Shown: positions 12,205 to 26,300 of the stretch, piece after piece
Position numbering within the stretch: the stretch's first letter is position 1
Layout: each line of letters starts with the position of its first letter
Assembly (NCBI RefSeq): GCF_910592395.1
Contig: NC_088312.1
Coordinates: 19,909,292-19,973,291, forward strand
Length of the DNA: 64,000 bases
Source: Lineus longissimus
Taxonomy: Eukaryota > Nemertea > Pilidiophora > Heteronemertea > Lineidae
Direction of reading: 5' to 3'
Made by a program: the position numbers and the translations under genes
Notes under the pieces: generated by a model
Told to the model about the DNA's origin: nothing
Database searches by the model: none
What the model saw: only the letters and a program-made list of their open reading frames with translations

Positions 12205-15200
12205 ATGGCGGAAAGTTTGGAGAGAGAAAAAGTTTGCGATGAAAAGGAACACTTTGTGCTCGCTGATTATGATGCTTTTGGATTTGATCTTGATCACACA
12301 CTTGCCAAATATAATCTTATACCATTATTTGAGGTCAGTATTTTTTTTCATGCTTAGTTGCTTTGTAAATCGGTCAATTGTGCTCTGAAAATTTTCGTTC
12401 TTCTCTGACTGCACAGTCGGCTGTACATTACACTGTGGTTCAATGTGTCCCAGAAAAAACGTCCGTCAAGTTTTGCAAAACGTCGACCCTAGGTCAGAAG
12501 TGGGACTTCATTCTTCGAAACATGGTAGATGGTCAATCTGTCACGAAAAGCACATTTGGGCAACATTATTTCTTGAATTAATTAATTTTTTTTTACTTGA
12601 GCCGTGCCGCACAGGCTGCTGGGGCCGGGCTTGAGTATGGCCAGTGACTGGCGCTGGCAGTTGTTGCACTTTTGTAAATGAAATATATATTTCTCAGTTT
12701 GTGTTCGGAAGAGACTTAATCACGATCCATGCATCCTGTGCATTTATTATGGGAGGCAAGCATGCATTGGTGGGAGAAGGAGATCTGGAGAAATATCAAG
12801 TTTAAAAAATCAAATGTTACTTGAGGATTAAATTCGCTGTCAACAATATCTCACTTAAAACTTTCCTAGGTAAGACTACCTGCATGCACTTGATGGACCG
12901 ATTCTTTATTGAGGAGATTTCCTTTTTTTCAGCTGATCTATTCAAGCCTGACAGACTACCTAGTTGAGGTCAAAGGTTATGATAAGGATCTCCTGAAGCC
13001 ATTTCGCAATTTCAAAAAGTTCTGGTAAGGGCTGCTTTGAAAGTGTTTACTCAAGTTTAAAAGGGTTATCATTAACCAAGGCCACCCTACCTTGAAAGCA
13101 TCCACCCTACCTTGCTCTCAACTTTTTAAAAGGTTTCTCTAGGGCCACCCTACCTTAAATTGCTGGCCACCCTACCTTGTGTTGCGCACTGGCAAAACTT
13201 CTTGAATATCAAGCATGTCAAGGGTACCACCTACCTTTTGAAAAGCCCATGGAGAACCCTGACAAAGATGTCTGTTACTATTACTATTAGTTCAATTTTA
13301 ATTTCCTTGGATTTTGAAATGTACAATTTTGCTCTTATTTTCATATTGCAGCACAAGGGGTCTGGTGTTAGATTGTGAAGCTGGAAAGTTATTGAAATTG
13401 GATCAGGATGGAAGAATTTTGAGGTAGGAAGCAGTCCATGAGACAATCCAAAAAGCTGTCACTCAATATGACGTCATTTGGGGGCATGGTAATAAAAGTG
13501 CTCTTATCATGATGAATTAGGTGAAACTACCCACAATAAATCGTGAACTTTAGGGGCATGAAAATGTTTGACTTAATGGTTTTTATCATTGAAAAATTCA
13601 CCCAAATGGCCATGAAATCTATATACATGAACATGTAGAGCCACAATAATAAAAAAGTTATACAGTACAGAAGAACCTCTCTATTACGAACACCTTTAGG
13701 ACTGCCAAATGCTGCCCATAATAGAGAGGTGTCCTGACAGAGAAGTCAAATCATGAAATTGAATGAAAACAACCAACTGGGGTCCAAATCTAAATACAGA
13801 GAGTGTCCTTAATGTAGAGGTGTCCTCTCAGGGAGGTTTCATAGGTACTGCATTCTAGTAGTACTCTGATACCTTTCAAAATCATGTTTTGTTTTCAGAG
13901 CCAGCCATGGGACAACATTACTATCCAATGAAGAAATCGAAGCACTTTATGGCAAAGAACGGAGATGGAGTCATGCTGATGAGTTATTGGGGAATGTCAA
14001 TAACTTCAGTAGGTTGACTCTTGAATCCTCATTAATCAAAGAACTTGGCAGTGGTTCATTAATCAAGTTCTTTCAAGTACACTTCCGCTGTCCTGACCGG
14101 GAGTTGTGAAAATGAATTTTGATCATGTTTTGGAGCAGAATTTTTATTTCTGTAGTGTGGAGTCCACAAGGAATCAATTCTACTGAATGAATAGTGCAAC
14201 CCAACCCAGAATTGAACTCTTGATATTGTCAATTGTGAAAGACCCAAATCAAAAATTTGAATTTAAAAGAAAAGGTTATACCTGTAATTTTGTTTTGTCT
14301 CCCAACCAACTAACATGAGAGAAAAAACTCTGGGAGAAGCCTAACGACTGGTTTCTGTTCCGGTGACACGAGCATGATACATCCTTGTTATATTTTTTTT
14401 CTTCCAGGAGAATTTCGAATTTTTGAGAACTTCTTTGACATGCCTGGTGCTGTTGTTTCTGCCCGGGTGATAGATATTATTGATAAAAGGGTAGGCTGTG
14501 ATAACTATTAAGACTGTTGGCTGACTGATGCTTAGGCGAAAATCATTTATCACCTCAGAACCCGACACTGTAATCTACAAGCCCACTTTTAGCAGTCGGT
14601 AATTTATACAGAATTGTATTTATAATTGAAGAGATAATCTTTGGGGTATGTCCTGAGATAGTTTTTTTAAAAAATGAATTTTTAAAAAAAATAATCTATT
14701 TTGGTGCTGCCAGGTGGCATTGAAAATGGCAGACTTGTATTTCATAGAGCGCAATGTTCATTAATAAAACAAATCAAAGAGCAAATGGTAGTGTCGCTTT
14801 AGAAAACTGCATGTTATAATGATCTTTTGTTCATATTCCAGCTCGGGGGACGGCAAGAGAAATATACCTTTTGGCCAGATGTTATTGGTGCTTTCAACTA
14901 CACATATACACCTCAACATTTTCCAGGTAGATTTAAGCATACACATACACTCCTAAAGCTGTGGTGACATTCAAACATCTGTCTTTCCTTCCGTCTGCCA
15001 CTGCTAAAAGTGGCAAGAGACAATCCTAGCATGTGAGAAACTCCATTTGCCCCAAATGTGACTTGCTACCCAGTTTCGTGTGATGGGTCACATTTTGAGA
15101 GTGCCAGTTTTGGCGTTTGAAATGTCCTTGATGTAGGATAGAATGTCGGGGGGGGGAACAAAGGATTATATTATGTGCCTTAAATCTCTGAGGTATTGAC

Positions 15201-17823
15201 AGTAATGGCCTCAATACAACTAATACCGGTACCATTAACTCTCTCAAAAAATAGGACGAGACACTTTTCTGGGGGGACATTTTCTACTTCTACACCGACC
15301 CGACATTATCTCAAGACACTCCTCAAATGAATTTAATGTTATCGATTCAACTCCACTTTCAGACATGAAAGGTGGATATTTTCCCGATAAATTTAGAAAT
15401 TTGCCCAAATACGTATCGGAGTGTACCAAAGAGGTGAAACAGTGGTTGAAGCTACTACGAGAGAACAAGCGTGTTGTGTATGTCATGACGTCATCCCGAG
15501 CTGATCTTGGAGTGTTTATATTGAAACATATATTAGGGTAAGTGTTTGTGGGCTGAAGAATTGTCTAGAGTGGTTGTAGCATGATGAACAACCGGCGTTG
15601 CCCTAAATTCCATTGCCGATTTGGTCGGTGTAACAGTTTCCCTGGGTGTGGAGGAAATGATAACACCCCGCCACCACCACCATGGCCACTACCACCTGGA
15701 TACATTGGAATTGCTTGGAATTTTAAGAACTATATATAAGAATGAAATATTTATCCTGGTTCTTTCCGTTGTCCATTGAAACTGCAGCCAATATGTCCCC
15801 GAGTGTCTAGGCCAGGGAAAGCCAAGGTCCCCTACCAGTGTTAATCAACTGGATTGTGGATTCATAGCTCAGTTCTCAAAAAGCTCCAATTACCCTAAAT
15901 TTGGTTTATTTTGTAGGGAAGATTGGAGAGACTACTTTGATATTTCGTTATTTTATGCCAGGAAGCCTGGATTTTTTACGGAAAAGCGACCATTTTTGAG
16001 TGTAGGTAAGAAGAGAAATCACGTTTTCATATAAGGGAAATCGCATGCTTCTGTTTGGAGCATCTCTGTTCTCGGTATGGTTTTCTCTCGCTGATAAAAT
16101 CATTGGAATGTCAATACGATAACTTTATTGATCAAGGAGAAGGCCCTGGCACCATAGAACATGGTTTTAAAACGTGGAGCATGATCTGACGAGGAACATA
16201 GAATCCATACTGACTGGTGTCAGATATTTTGGTAAAGCGATCAGTACTGTTATTTTGAGGCTTTCACAGAGTCTGAGTTGATCAAACGTTTTCCTTGTCA
16301 AACCAAAACCAGAAAGTTTCAACCCAAAGGTTTTTGAGAATAGCATTTGCGTTATTAAGGTGCTATTTTTCAGATGATGTCCATGAAAGTTCTCCCGTAG
16401 AGAAGTTGGAATGTGGTAAATTGTACTCCCAAGGCAATGTTAACGTGCTTATGGATTATATTAAGCAGAAAGTAGGCAAAGAAAACCCTAAGGTAAGGGC
16501 TTGTGAAACATTTTGGCTCAAGCATACTCTCTGTCGTGCTGAGGAAATCGGGGGTGAATGTTTGTTTCTTCTTCCCTGGCCACAGACCCCTGAGACATTT
16601 CCCCTCATTGGGGACTTTGTCTTGCTTAGTGCCGTTTTCCTGAAGATATCATTGGGGTGAAAATTCTGCCAGATGCTATTTTGGGATAAAAAACCAGGAC
16701 CTCCCATGGTCTGCGTGTCTCTTAATTAACATAGATAGTGTTGGCAAATATGGGCAGGGTTGCTTGGAAAATAATTTTCTGAACCAAAATCCAGTTTTAA
16801 ATTTTTTTGTTTGTAGGTGGTGTATTTTGGTGACAGTGTCCGCTCAGACGTCTTTCCCTCCAAGGTACACGCCAACTGGGAGACTGTACTGATCCTTGAG
16901 GAGCTAGAGGCCGAGGGGATGCAGAAACATCCCCGGAAGATCCGACATCACCATGAAGACACGACAAACAAAAACGGTGCCGACGATGACGATGATGAAC
17001 CCATTTGTAAGAAAATGAAAAATCACATAAAGGTACTTAAGTTCGTGCCTACTCATTGTCATTGAGGGCTGAGTTAGGATGTGTATGACCTTTGTACACT
17101 TTGAGCATTATTAGTTAGGATTTTTCAGGGTCTCAGTACCACTCAAGTGAATTTTCCAAATTTATAACAGAACAGGCCAGTGATCGTCTTTGGCCAGGAA
17201 ACCATGAGTTCTGTTGATTGATTGGTTAAATCTATGATTGTCAGATGACTGACTGATTGATTGATTGATCAATTGATTGATTGGTACTTTCCCATTTCAG
17301 GAGCCACCCCGACAAGAGAAAGATTACCTCACGTCAGATCACTGGGGTTCGTTCTTCTTCGATGACATAAACATGACGGAGGCGGAGAGGAAAGGCGATT
17401 GCTACATGAACACGTTCTGGGGTCTCTTGATTAGAAAATACGCCGACATTTGCGTTCCGCAGTTAGACTATTTGACAGGTTGGTGTTTGCAAGTCTCTTC
17501 TTCCTTTCACTTGTGGACAAGTTGATGTCCACCTCTTCCATGCAGACAGACAACTACAGATTTGACAAAAAGGAGAAACTGGAGATAACAGTGCTTTGCT
17601 TCAGAGCACAAACATATACTTTAGGAGTTCCAACTTCTCTTTAGCTTGGAAATACAGAGACTAGCCAAGCTCGCACTACCTACACATGTTCATGTCAACT
17701 TTGCTGCTTCTTTCAGACTTTCCCCTCGATCACAAGTTTGAAGTTTTCAACCACGAAAAGAAGCAGACGTCTGGCTTCTATCCATCACCACCTGTCTCCC
17801 TGGCAAAAGTAGAGGATTCCTAA
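12205..17823 (+). CDS. NT5DC1: NT5DC1-like cytosolic 5'-nucleotidase domain protein (HAD superfamily)
   Basis: Complete 12-exon gene: 12205-12333, 12933-13024, 13352-13423, 13899-14008, 14408-14490, 14842-14926, 15363-15537, 15917-16005, 16374-16492, 16817-17032, 17301-17478, 17717-17823. The sum is 1455 nt, 484 residues, slightly longer than the vertebrate protein. HAD motif I is FDLDHT (Asp28 and Asp30), motif II lies around VYVMTSSRAD (Thr233/Ser234), and motif IV is YFGDSVRSD (Asp324, Asp329). All acidic catalytic positions are present, so a Mg2+-dependent phosphohydrolase is expected. The physiological substrate of NT5DC1 is not established. An Asp-rich insert (about residues 374-381) interrupts the C-terminal part and looks lineage-specific. 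The first ATG of the exon is used and opens directly into conserved sequence. It lies about 1 kb downstream of the LRRC74-like gene on the same strand. Confidence 0.96.
13078..13190 (+). repeat. Degenerate GGCCACCCTACCTT repeats in NT5DC1 intron 2
   Basis: CCACCCTACCTT occurs four times at irregular spacing, with a related CCACCTACCTT just downstream at about 13228. This local expansion is confined to the intron. Confidence 0.65.
13664..13855 (+). mobile_element. pogo/Tigger-like MITE, diverged copy
   Basis: It carries the family signature AGAACCTCTCTATTA at the left, GAGAGGTGTCCTGACAGAGA in the middle, and an eroded inverse end. It is the most divergent of the copies described at 42158 and 43243. 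It lies in NT5DC1 intron 3. Confidence 0.7.
17222..17284. repeat. (TTGA)n microsatellite
   Basis: TGATTGATTGAT-type units in the intron before NT5DC1 exon 11, interrupted by GATCAA. Confidence 0.75.
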
Positions 17824-19800
17824 CAGATTGTCAGATCTCTCGTAGTGGGACTGTTAAAGGCACGGTTCACCAATAATTGCCTGTTTACATTGAGACCCAA
17901 GAGGACTGTAAACCCTATTTTTATTGCGAGCCTGGGATGTACATTGATTTTTTACAAAAGAAATGTTGTTGTCTCTACCCTGCTAAGCTGCATCACATTT
18001 GTCAAGTCAGTCCTTGGGATGAGGAAGTTCTTTTTCAGCCACAGTACTCAGTCAGGTTTGTGTATGTTGTTGTTGCAGATAGTAAACGAAAATTTTGATG
18101 ATTGAGATAGTGTGTATTTTCCAAATATATGATGACGTCAACTTAGTTGTTTATACTTAGTTTTTTTGACACTCAGCATGTCTGTGCAGTCCTTCGGTCA
18201 ACAAGATGCATCTCGTTATGCTTTGACAGGTCACATATACAGAACCAGAGGCAACAACTAGAACAAGAACTAACTGGAATAAACCATACCAGAGTTGTTT
18301 TAGTCTTTGGCCTTCACAACCAGCTTCATCCTATGAAAGATGCATCAACAACCAGGGCAGGTCTGTGGTATGAAACAGTGGCACAATCTGTTTTACTGCT
18401 TGACAGAATCCACTGTCTCTAGATAATGGGTGTTATGAATAAAGACCAGCAAATGCTTTTATCTAAAACTCCATATACATTTACACAAGGCCTTCTGTAC
18501 AAAATTGTAGTAAAAGCATTTACTTGTCTTTATTCATATCGCCCAATGTCCAGTTCAGCTTGCCTTCTGACACCACAGTCTAAATGGCTCTGCATGAGTG
18601 TCTCTCTCAAAATCGGTACTCAGTTGTCACGTTGCTGGATCACACATCTGTCCACAACCAGATGTCTTAGCAAGCTGATCATTTGTAAGCACTGCAAGCC
18701 TTGTTTTTATCATTTGGGACATTGTCACAACATGTCCCAGCTGAGCCCTTGTTCTTACTCAGCCGGACACCAAATGAGGACATGCATTGCTTTGGACCTT
18801 GCGCAGGTTGTGTTTGCCAAATTACTGAGATGGACCTTGTACCGTGTAGACTGAGGCTATGGCAAGCATAAGCCCTCATTCAAGGAGTTTTCCAAGGCAT
18901 ACCAGAGATCAAGTCACTGGATGAGCAAGTTTACCCCCCCCCCCGCATTAACTACCACAGGTCACGTGGTGGTGCCTTTGTGAGCACAAACCAGGGCACA
19001 AAGAATTGCTCTATTGCGCTTTCACTAAATTGACATTGCCTAAACTTACCTTTCCAGTCTCCTTGAGCATAGCCTTTTTCTTTGATTTACGGAGCACAAC
19101 CAAATGTGGGACCGAAGACCAATCTGCGAAGACAAATTTTGTGATGAACATCCGCGGCGCTATCAGATGAAGTTGGCGAAGAGTTTTATACTAAACAACG
19201 ACAACAACATCCAAATTCTCGGTGGTTTGTGTCTATTTTCTGCCGATAAATTGCCGTATTTCTACTGGATAAACATGATCTTTGTTGATGCTACGTCATC
19301 CTGAATACGCACGGGGTATTTGTGAGTATATGTGTGGCTCCATTTGTTTCTAATATACAGTAAAAAAGCACCTGATGTCAGTGAATGTGATGATTGTCAT
19401 GAGTGTAGTGGCCAGTATGAGCCAGTGCATGCCATGCTGTGGCATGCATGTCATGCATTGGATGCTGCAAGTGCAATTTGTGAATAGCAAAGCATGTGCC
19501 CAGGGCCAGTCGGGTCTCTATAACAAACGTTATCTACCCATGCGATATGTGCTGCATGTGCCTCAGATTTGTCTGTAGTGTGCCCAAGACTAGAGTTGCC
19601 TACAAGTATCATGTAGGAGCCAGTTTTCGCGGGTCTTATCACTAAGTGCAGATTTACTAGCTTCCAGCGATTCCATACACGCAAAAGCTTATTTATTACG
19701 AAATTTGAGATCAATAACGAAATATCTGGGGTTCTGCGTGGATGTTTTAAGCGTGAATTAATCTTGAAATCGCTCACTGAAAGATCGATGCAGACCAAAA
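17824..19800. other. NT5DC1 3' UTR and intergenic spacer
   Basis: AATAAA at 18438-18443 is a candidate poly(A) signal about 600 bp after the stop. A C-run lies at about 18930. GCATGC-rich low-complexity sequence lies at about 19425-19465. No coding exon recognised. Confidence 0.5.
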
Positions 19801-19835
19801 CAAATCCGAAGCGGCTCCCCCATTTTCGCGGGTAT

Positions 19836-19847
19836 TGCGCATGCGCG
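19836..19847. promoter_or_regulatory. Consensus NRF1-type site TGCGCATGCGCG
   Basis: A palindromic TGCGCATGCGC core lies about 490 bp upstream of the zinc-finger gene start codon, in the most CG-containing stretch of the spacer. NRF1 sites mark TATA-less housekeeping promoters in animals. This fits a promoter here followed by a 5'-UTR intron whose acceptor is at 20263-20264. Confidence 0.5.
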
Positions 19848-20329
19848 ACTGATTGTTGTGTTTCTGTGCAGTGCATGATCGCCTAGGTATTGACCCAGTG
19901 TTTTGAACGTAATTAGAGAATTGCTTGCCTGTTTAGGATGCATTTTGGGCGCTTTCTTTGCGGAACGAAATGAAAATCAAAAATCAGAAAATTTCTTCTC
20001 TGGAAACGAAGTGACGCGCGAAAAAACGGGTTTTCGCGAAATTGGGGATGACTCGAAATTGGGGAGCAGCACCATACATACTACAAAGGCTACCCAGGTT
20101 GTGCCTCTTGAGAAAAAGCTAACTTCTCGGTTTTACTGCAGTGCATTGACTGATTCTTCTTCTGAGTGATGGTGACAAAGGTAATGAAAACAATCCATGC
20201 TTCAATGAATGATCGTCACTGATTGTGCAGTTTTAAGAATGAAAACCATACTTATGTTTTGCAGGGTAGTTCGGCAGTGAAAGTGAAAGGAAGACTTGTG
20301 GCCGACTGAGAAAGACAGAAAACGCAAAT

Positions 20330-23300
20330 ATGTCTGGATACAACCAGTATGGAATGGGAGGAGGAATGGGACCTGGAGGCAACTGGAACAATGGATCTGG
20401 TGGAATGGGTTCCGGTATGGGACCTGGGCCTGGGGGTATGATGGGAGGTAACTATGGCATGGGAGGCCCTCCACCAGGATGGGGGATGGGTTATGGAATG
20501 CTAGGTAACATGGGTGGTCCTGGTACCAACCCGATGGGTTCTGGACAAAACCAGGGTTCTGGACAGAACCAAGGTTATGGCTGGAACAATAATAGTGGAC
20601 CAGGTGGCTATGGGAATACCAGTGGAAACTATGGCCAAAATATGGGTGGACAGAACACTGGAAATACCATGGGGAATAATTATGGTGGTCAGAGTGGAAA
20701 CTATGGCAACCAAGGCGGAAATAGCACAAGCTATAGTGGGAGCTATGGAAATAAAAGTAATCTGAACACTAGTAGTTTTGGTCTTGAAAATAATCGATTT
20801 GCGAAAGTAATCCAGAGTGCCCCTAGTTTGGATGACACGCCTTCAGCGACGAATACAGCAATGTCTTTGAGTCTTAACCTTGGTAAGCAGGAGCCAAGCT
20901 ACTGGGATGGCTCTGGCGGTGGTAACAATTGGCAGGCTGGGAAGAGTTTGACATGGTCCGAAAGTGGGAACCAGAACAAGTCTGGCGGCCAGAATTGGCA
21001 GGGTGACAACAAGTCGTGGGAGAAGAAAGACTCCTGGCAACGGGGCAGTAATAATTCCGGCAACAAGTCATGGGAACAGAAGGGACAACAGCAAGGTAAA
21101 CATGAATGGCATCAGAAACAAGGCCAGGGAAATATGGGTGGTGGAGTTAGTGGAGGAAACCACGGTGGTAGCAGCGGAGGAAACATGAGTGGTAACTCTG
21201 CATCCACAAGTGGTAACGCTGGAGGAAGCCTGAGAGGAAACTGGAACAGTGGTACGTCCGGTGGAATCTGGAGCGGAGGTGGTGCCAGCCATGTTAACTT
21301 TGGAAGTCAAGGTTCCGGTGGTGCCGAAGGCAACTGGAGCAGCGCCGGTGGCGATCAGATGAACCAGAGTACGAGTAAAACTGATGGCAAGAGCGAGCAG
21401 GCAGACTTTTATTGGAGCGGCAGTGGTCCGACTGGGGAAGAGAAGGGAGAGGCGCTGATGGAAATCAGTGATGAGGAGGAAAAGGTTAGTAGATCTCTTT
21501 ATCTTCTCAAATGATGAATTTTGGTTATAGACTATTGTAGAAGTCAGGCTTGAATCTAACATTGTTAGGACTGTGAAACACATCAATGTTATCGACATGA
21601 TGTTATTGTGAAACCGTTTGGCTCTTCAAGTCGGTGGAAGTGTAATTTTCATCAGATCAATTAATTTTTTTTCAGGTTGTAAAACCGAAGGCAAAGGCCA
21701 AACAACAGAAAACACAGGTAAGAACAAGTGATTACACAATCTCTTATCCTATCGATGTTGGATGTTTTTCTTTTACATCGTATCTCTGTTGTTCGGTTTT
21801 GCTTCTTTTATCAGTCTCTAATTGGTGTTTTATCAGAGCTCGAAAAATAGAATAATGGGTTGCAGATTGTAGAATGTCAACATAAGGAATGAGATTCAAT
21901 CAAAAAGCTTGGCTCGGTGAGAAATGTCTATGAATCCAGGCCAATAGAGTTACTGTTAATGATGAGTTCAGGTGTAGCCTGTACTGGTTTTGTGCCGTCT
22001 ATTTGTGCTATGTTGTCATATCGGTAGTACATCCTGGGTGGCAACCTGGTGGTCAGTTTATCGAAGAAAACTATGGAATTTGTTGTAAACATTTTTCGAG
22101 CCCTGAATGTGTAGCTATGGCTTGTCATTGCAGGGGAAAACGGCTGTTGAGAAACCCAGGGGTAAAGTTATTACTCAGAAAAAGCAAGAGTCCACTTATA
22201 CTACTAGTGCTAGTAGTAATAGTGGCAGTAAACGATCGGTAAGTGGGGCAGCCATGATGATCAAGTTGGTGCACAGTATTTGCTTGAAATGAACATCTTA
22301 AGTGCCACAGACGGGATCAATTTGACGGACAATTTGGCACAAAACTATGTTTTTTGTCATTTTGTCTGTCATTTACATAGCCAAAAATTCATAAGGCGAG
22401 CTTATATATTTTTGATGTAGCTCAACACTAGAACCTGCTTTCTAACAAGTGGGCTAGGCCTTGACTTGAGTTGACTTGAGGGCTAGCTACAGTAGGCTGT
22501 CTCGTGACTTACTGAGTAAATACTGTGAGCTGACTTTCCTTTCCAACTGCTGTCCATTGTTGGTTCAGTTGCTATGTGCTTCTCTTCTCTGCTTCTTTCT
22601 TTTTCTTACTAACTAATTTACTTGCACTGTTACAGCAGGACACTGAAAGAGGCTGCACACTAGAACCTGCTTTCTAACAAGTGGGGCCAGGCCTTGACTT
22701 GAGTTGACTTGAGGGCTAGCTACAATAGGCTGTCTTGTGACTTACTGAGTAAATACTGTGAGCTGACTTTCCTTTCCAACTGCTGTCCATTGTTAGTTCA
22801 GTTGCTGTGTGCTTCTCTTCTCTGCTTCTTTCTTTTTCTTACTAACTAATTTACTTACACTGTTACAGCGGGACACTGAAAGAGACTGCCTTGAAGAAGT
22901 TGAAGGGACTTTGTCCAATAATGATATGATAATATTATGACTGACAACTTGAAGTGAACAGATATCAGATGTCAGACGTCATGGTTACAGTCTTACCCCA
23001 AAATGATGATGATTCCATGGCAACATGCAGCATGGACCTCAAACTTACGTAATCTGACTCTTTTCTCTTCTTACAGGAAAAAGCTAAGGAACAAGAGACC
23101 TACAATTGTCAGGTGAGGTGGAAATTCTTCCAAGCCTTTAGGTCTGCCTAAATGATCAGAGTGACGTCACACTGCCAAGACATCTGTTACGTCATGACGT
23201 CACTATATTTTTGCGTCAGAGCCCTTGTTAAATGTATAAACCTAATTTGATTCATGCCTAGTTACATTGGAGACGAGTCACTTACATCACTTGAAAGATG

Positions 23301-26300
23301 CAATGTACTCTTGTGACAGCCAGTGCTGCCTGACACTAGGATACTGATAGTGTATGCAAGGTCATCAGCTTTGAGAGAAAAATTTTGCTCTTCTGGCTGG
23401 TTATATGTTGGTTGTGTTCTGTGGATCAGTCGGGTTATAAAATCAAAAGTGAGACAAAGAATGAAGCAATCTCATAGAGAAGAGTTTATTGTGTTATTAG
23501 CTCAGCTGACAAAGTCAGCGGAGCTAGTCAAATAGCTATTCGATTGGTGTCCGTCCTTCCACCCATCCTGCCATCCTTCCATCATGCCATCTGTAGACAA
23601 AGTTGGGCATTTTGTAATCATACAACCGAGGCACTTCAAATCTAGTCTTGCTTATAAACACCGCAGAAAATGTTGCTTACGGAAAAAAATTTGGGCGATT
23701 CGACTCAAATTCAGCTCCCCAGGGGGCAAAATGCGTAAATGAAAAAACAATTTTTTGACGCTCTATTCCAGCAGATAAAAGCATAAAATAAAGTTGAAAA
23801 GGTCTTCATGATACAGAAGTTTTGATATAAAATAGATTAGTGTCGATTTATATCACCAGTTGGCGGTAGTGAGCAAAACTGTTGTTTGACCCCGGATGAC
23901 CCCGCTTTAAATTTCCCGCCGAGGTTACCTGGAGTACTATCGTCAAAAAAATGGCGGTGACATTTTTATTTCTACCGGAGCGATGATTTTGTAAGTGACG
24001 AATTTTTTTTTTTAAGCCTTTACGGAAACGTATTTTGGTACGAAACTTCACACGTTTATAGAAAAGATCAACGAGAATGTGTTCAAATGCCCTCATAACG
24101 ATGAGTTCAACAGAATTTGGTCAAAACAACCTTCGAATGGAGTCAACTTTCTTTGCGAAATTGAAGCGACGACCTCATTATTTATCGTAATTTATGCAGA
24201 TCTGAGTCCAGCTGATGGGTGATGTTCTGATTTGTGTTCAAACTATTGGAAACTTCGGAAATTAGTTCTATTAGTTCTCCTATTCTGCAGGAGTATATTA
24301 TAGCCATTGATGTTGACAGCTAAAAGCACGAAAACTTTGTTCAGGTTTCTCGTCCAATCACGTGACCTCTCCAACACTCGATAATGCACTCTTTTCGTCC
24401 ACGTTTTAGGCCAATCTTCGGCCTGAACATGAAATCTAATAAGCGCAGTACTTAAATCAGATGTTTCTCTCGCCTTGAAAACATTCCTGGGTAAAATCCA
24501 TTGAGATTAGCCGAGTTAATCCACTTTTTCCGTGCCTAAAATCTCTGCCGCTGAATTCTATAAATAGAAACTATTAACATCGCGGCAGTGTGGTTCCCAT
24601 TGTGCGCCCTCCCACTTCACACCATGTCAGGAACTTTTACGGAGAGAGAGGGCGTGCGGTAAGAAGAATGGCCAAAATGACGTCACGTTTTCCTGGCAAT
24701 GTCTCTTGCCAGCATCTTTACAGACAACGTTAGAACTAGAAAACGAATATGTTAATTTGCAAAATTAAAAGCAGATTTCACCACTAACCAGCCAAATCGG
24801 AATACGACGGCGCAAAATGTTCTCGCTTTCCTCCTGCTAAAAAACCTTGTTCCCGCACTCCTATTTTAATTTATGCCAAGGAATATGATATGATCTGTTT
24901 TCACTTTTTTGTAATTAAATGGTATTCATATAATGAGATCAATAGTAGTGTCCGTGTCAGATCCCATCATGGAGGTATAAATAATTATTTATACCTCCAT
25001 GATCACATCGTTCAACTAGTCTTCTCTCCCCAGCCCAGGTGCCTCACACGGACCTTCACGTCCCCATACTCAAGACCAACTCTTACAATATCGCCCTCAA
25101 AACAACCCTGGAGTCATGAATTCACAGGTGCTCCTGTGAAATCTCAGTTCTAGTTTATTTATCAAACTTTATCGAGGGTTATCGAATCGAATGGATGTGT
25201 CGATCGTCGGGGCGGATTGTATGTGGTTAGGTTGTGCGTCCAAGGCGATTAGGTCATTCAGTTAGTTTGAGAAAGATCATGATCATGAAGATGCGTGTTG
25301 TGTTATCATAACTGGAAAATAAGTTGAAGTTACTATTAGTACTACGATTCTTACATGAGTAAAAAGTAGACGTTTTAAGCAACACAATAATGTTACTCCC
25401 ATAAAAAAACTGTCAATTCTCCTTACCACTCACAGAAGCCAAGCGATTGCTGTTAAGTTATACAGGGGCTTAATCAATTACTTGCACTCCATGTGGGGTG
25501 AATAACATTACCTTTTGAACGGCTGGCTGTAGGGGGATGATTGGAACAGCCGGTATACCTGCTGACCTGCTGAACCGAGGTTAATGTTATTTTCAATCCA
25601 CGATTGCAGGTCACCTGATTTTCGAGATTTCGCGGGAAATGAAATTGTAAACAAACGCATGTGTGCAGTTCAAATGTAAACAAAAATGTATTTTTGGTAC
25701 TTTTGGTTGCTGGACTTGGGTTTTCCCGCAGTTAGGAGCTGGATCAAATTGGTGGTCTATTGTGCTGTTTTAGTCAGAGGTAGCCCTTGATTATGAAGGG
25801 ATTTTCAAATTAAGGTGACCATAGTCTTTTATGTGCTCAGCTCACCACAGCTTTCAATACTTGATGTATCTGAAGAGGCGCGCGGAACCTGACATGGCCT
25901 TACCAAGGAGCTGCTAACTTTGCCTTTTTGGCTGAGACATTGCTTCATGTAGGACTAGGAGGAGCACGCATTTTAAAGTTCTAGTAGTGATAGTTGGTTC
26001 GAGCCATTTGGAAGCCGACATGTGAAGGCCTATCTGGGTTCTCCTTCTTCTCCGTATAAAAAGGGGCATATTGCTGACTAAGGAACAAGGCATATTGACA
26101 TTGCCTCATCATCTCTATGGGACCAATTGATATACTTTTATATGCACGCATACATCATGCCATTTCAGGGTCCGAGTCTGTGGACAATTGGTTTGATTAA
26201 TTTGTCTCTTCGATATTGCTCCTTTATTGCATTAGATTTTCATCGAAATTCGATCTATTCAAGATATAGCCAATTTGAACCTGTCTGCGCCAAGGATAGA

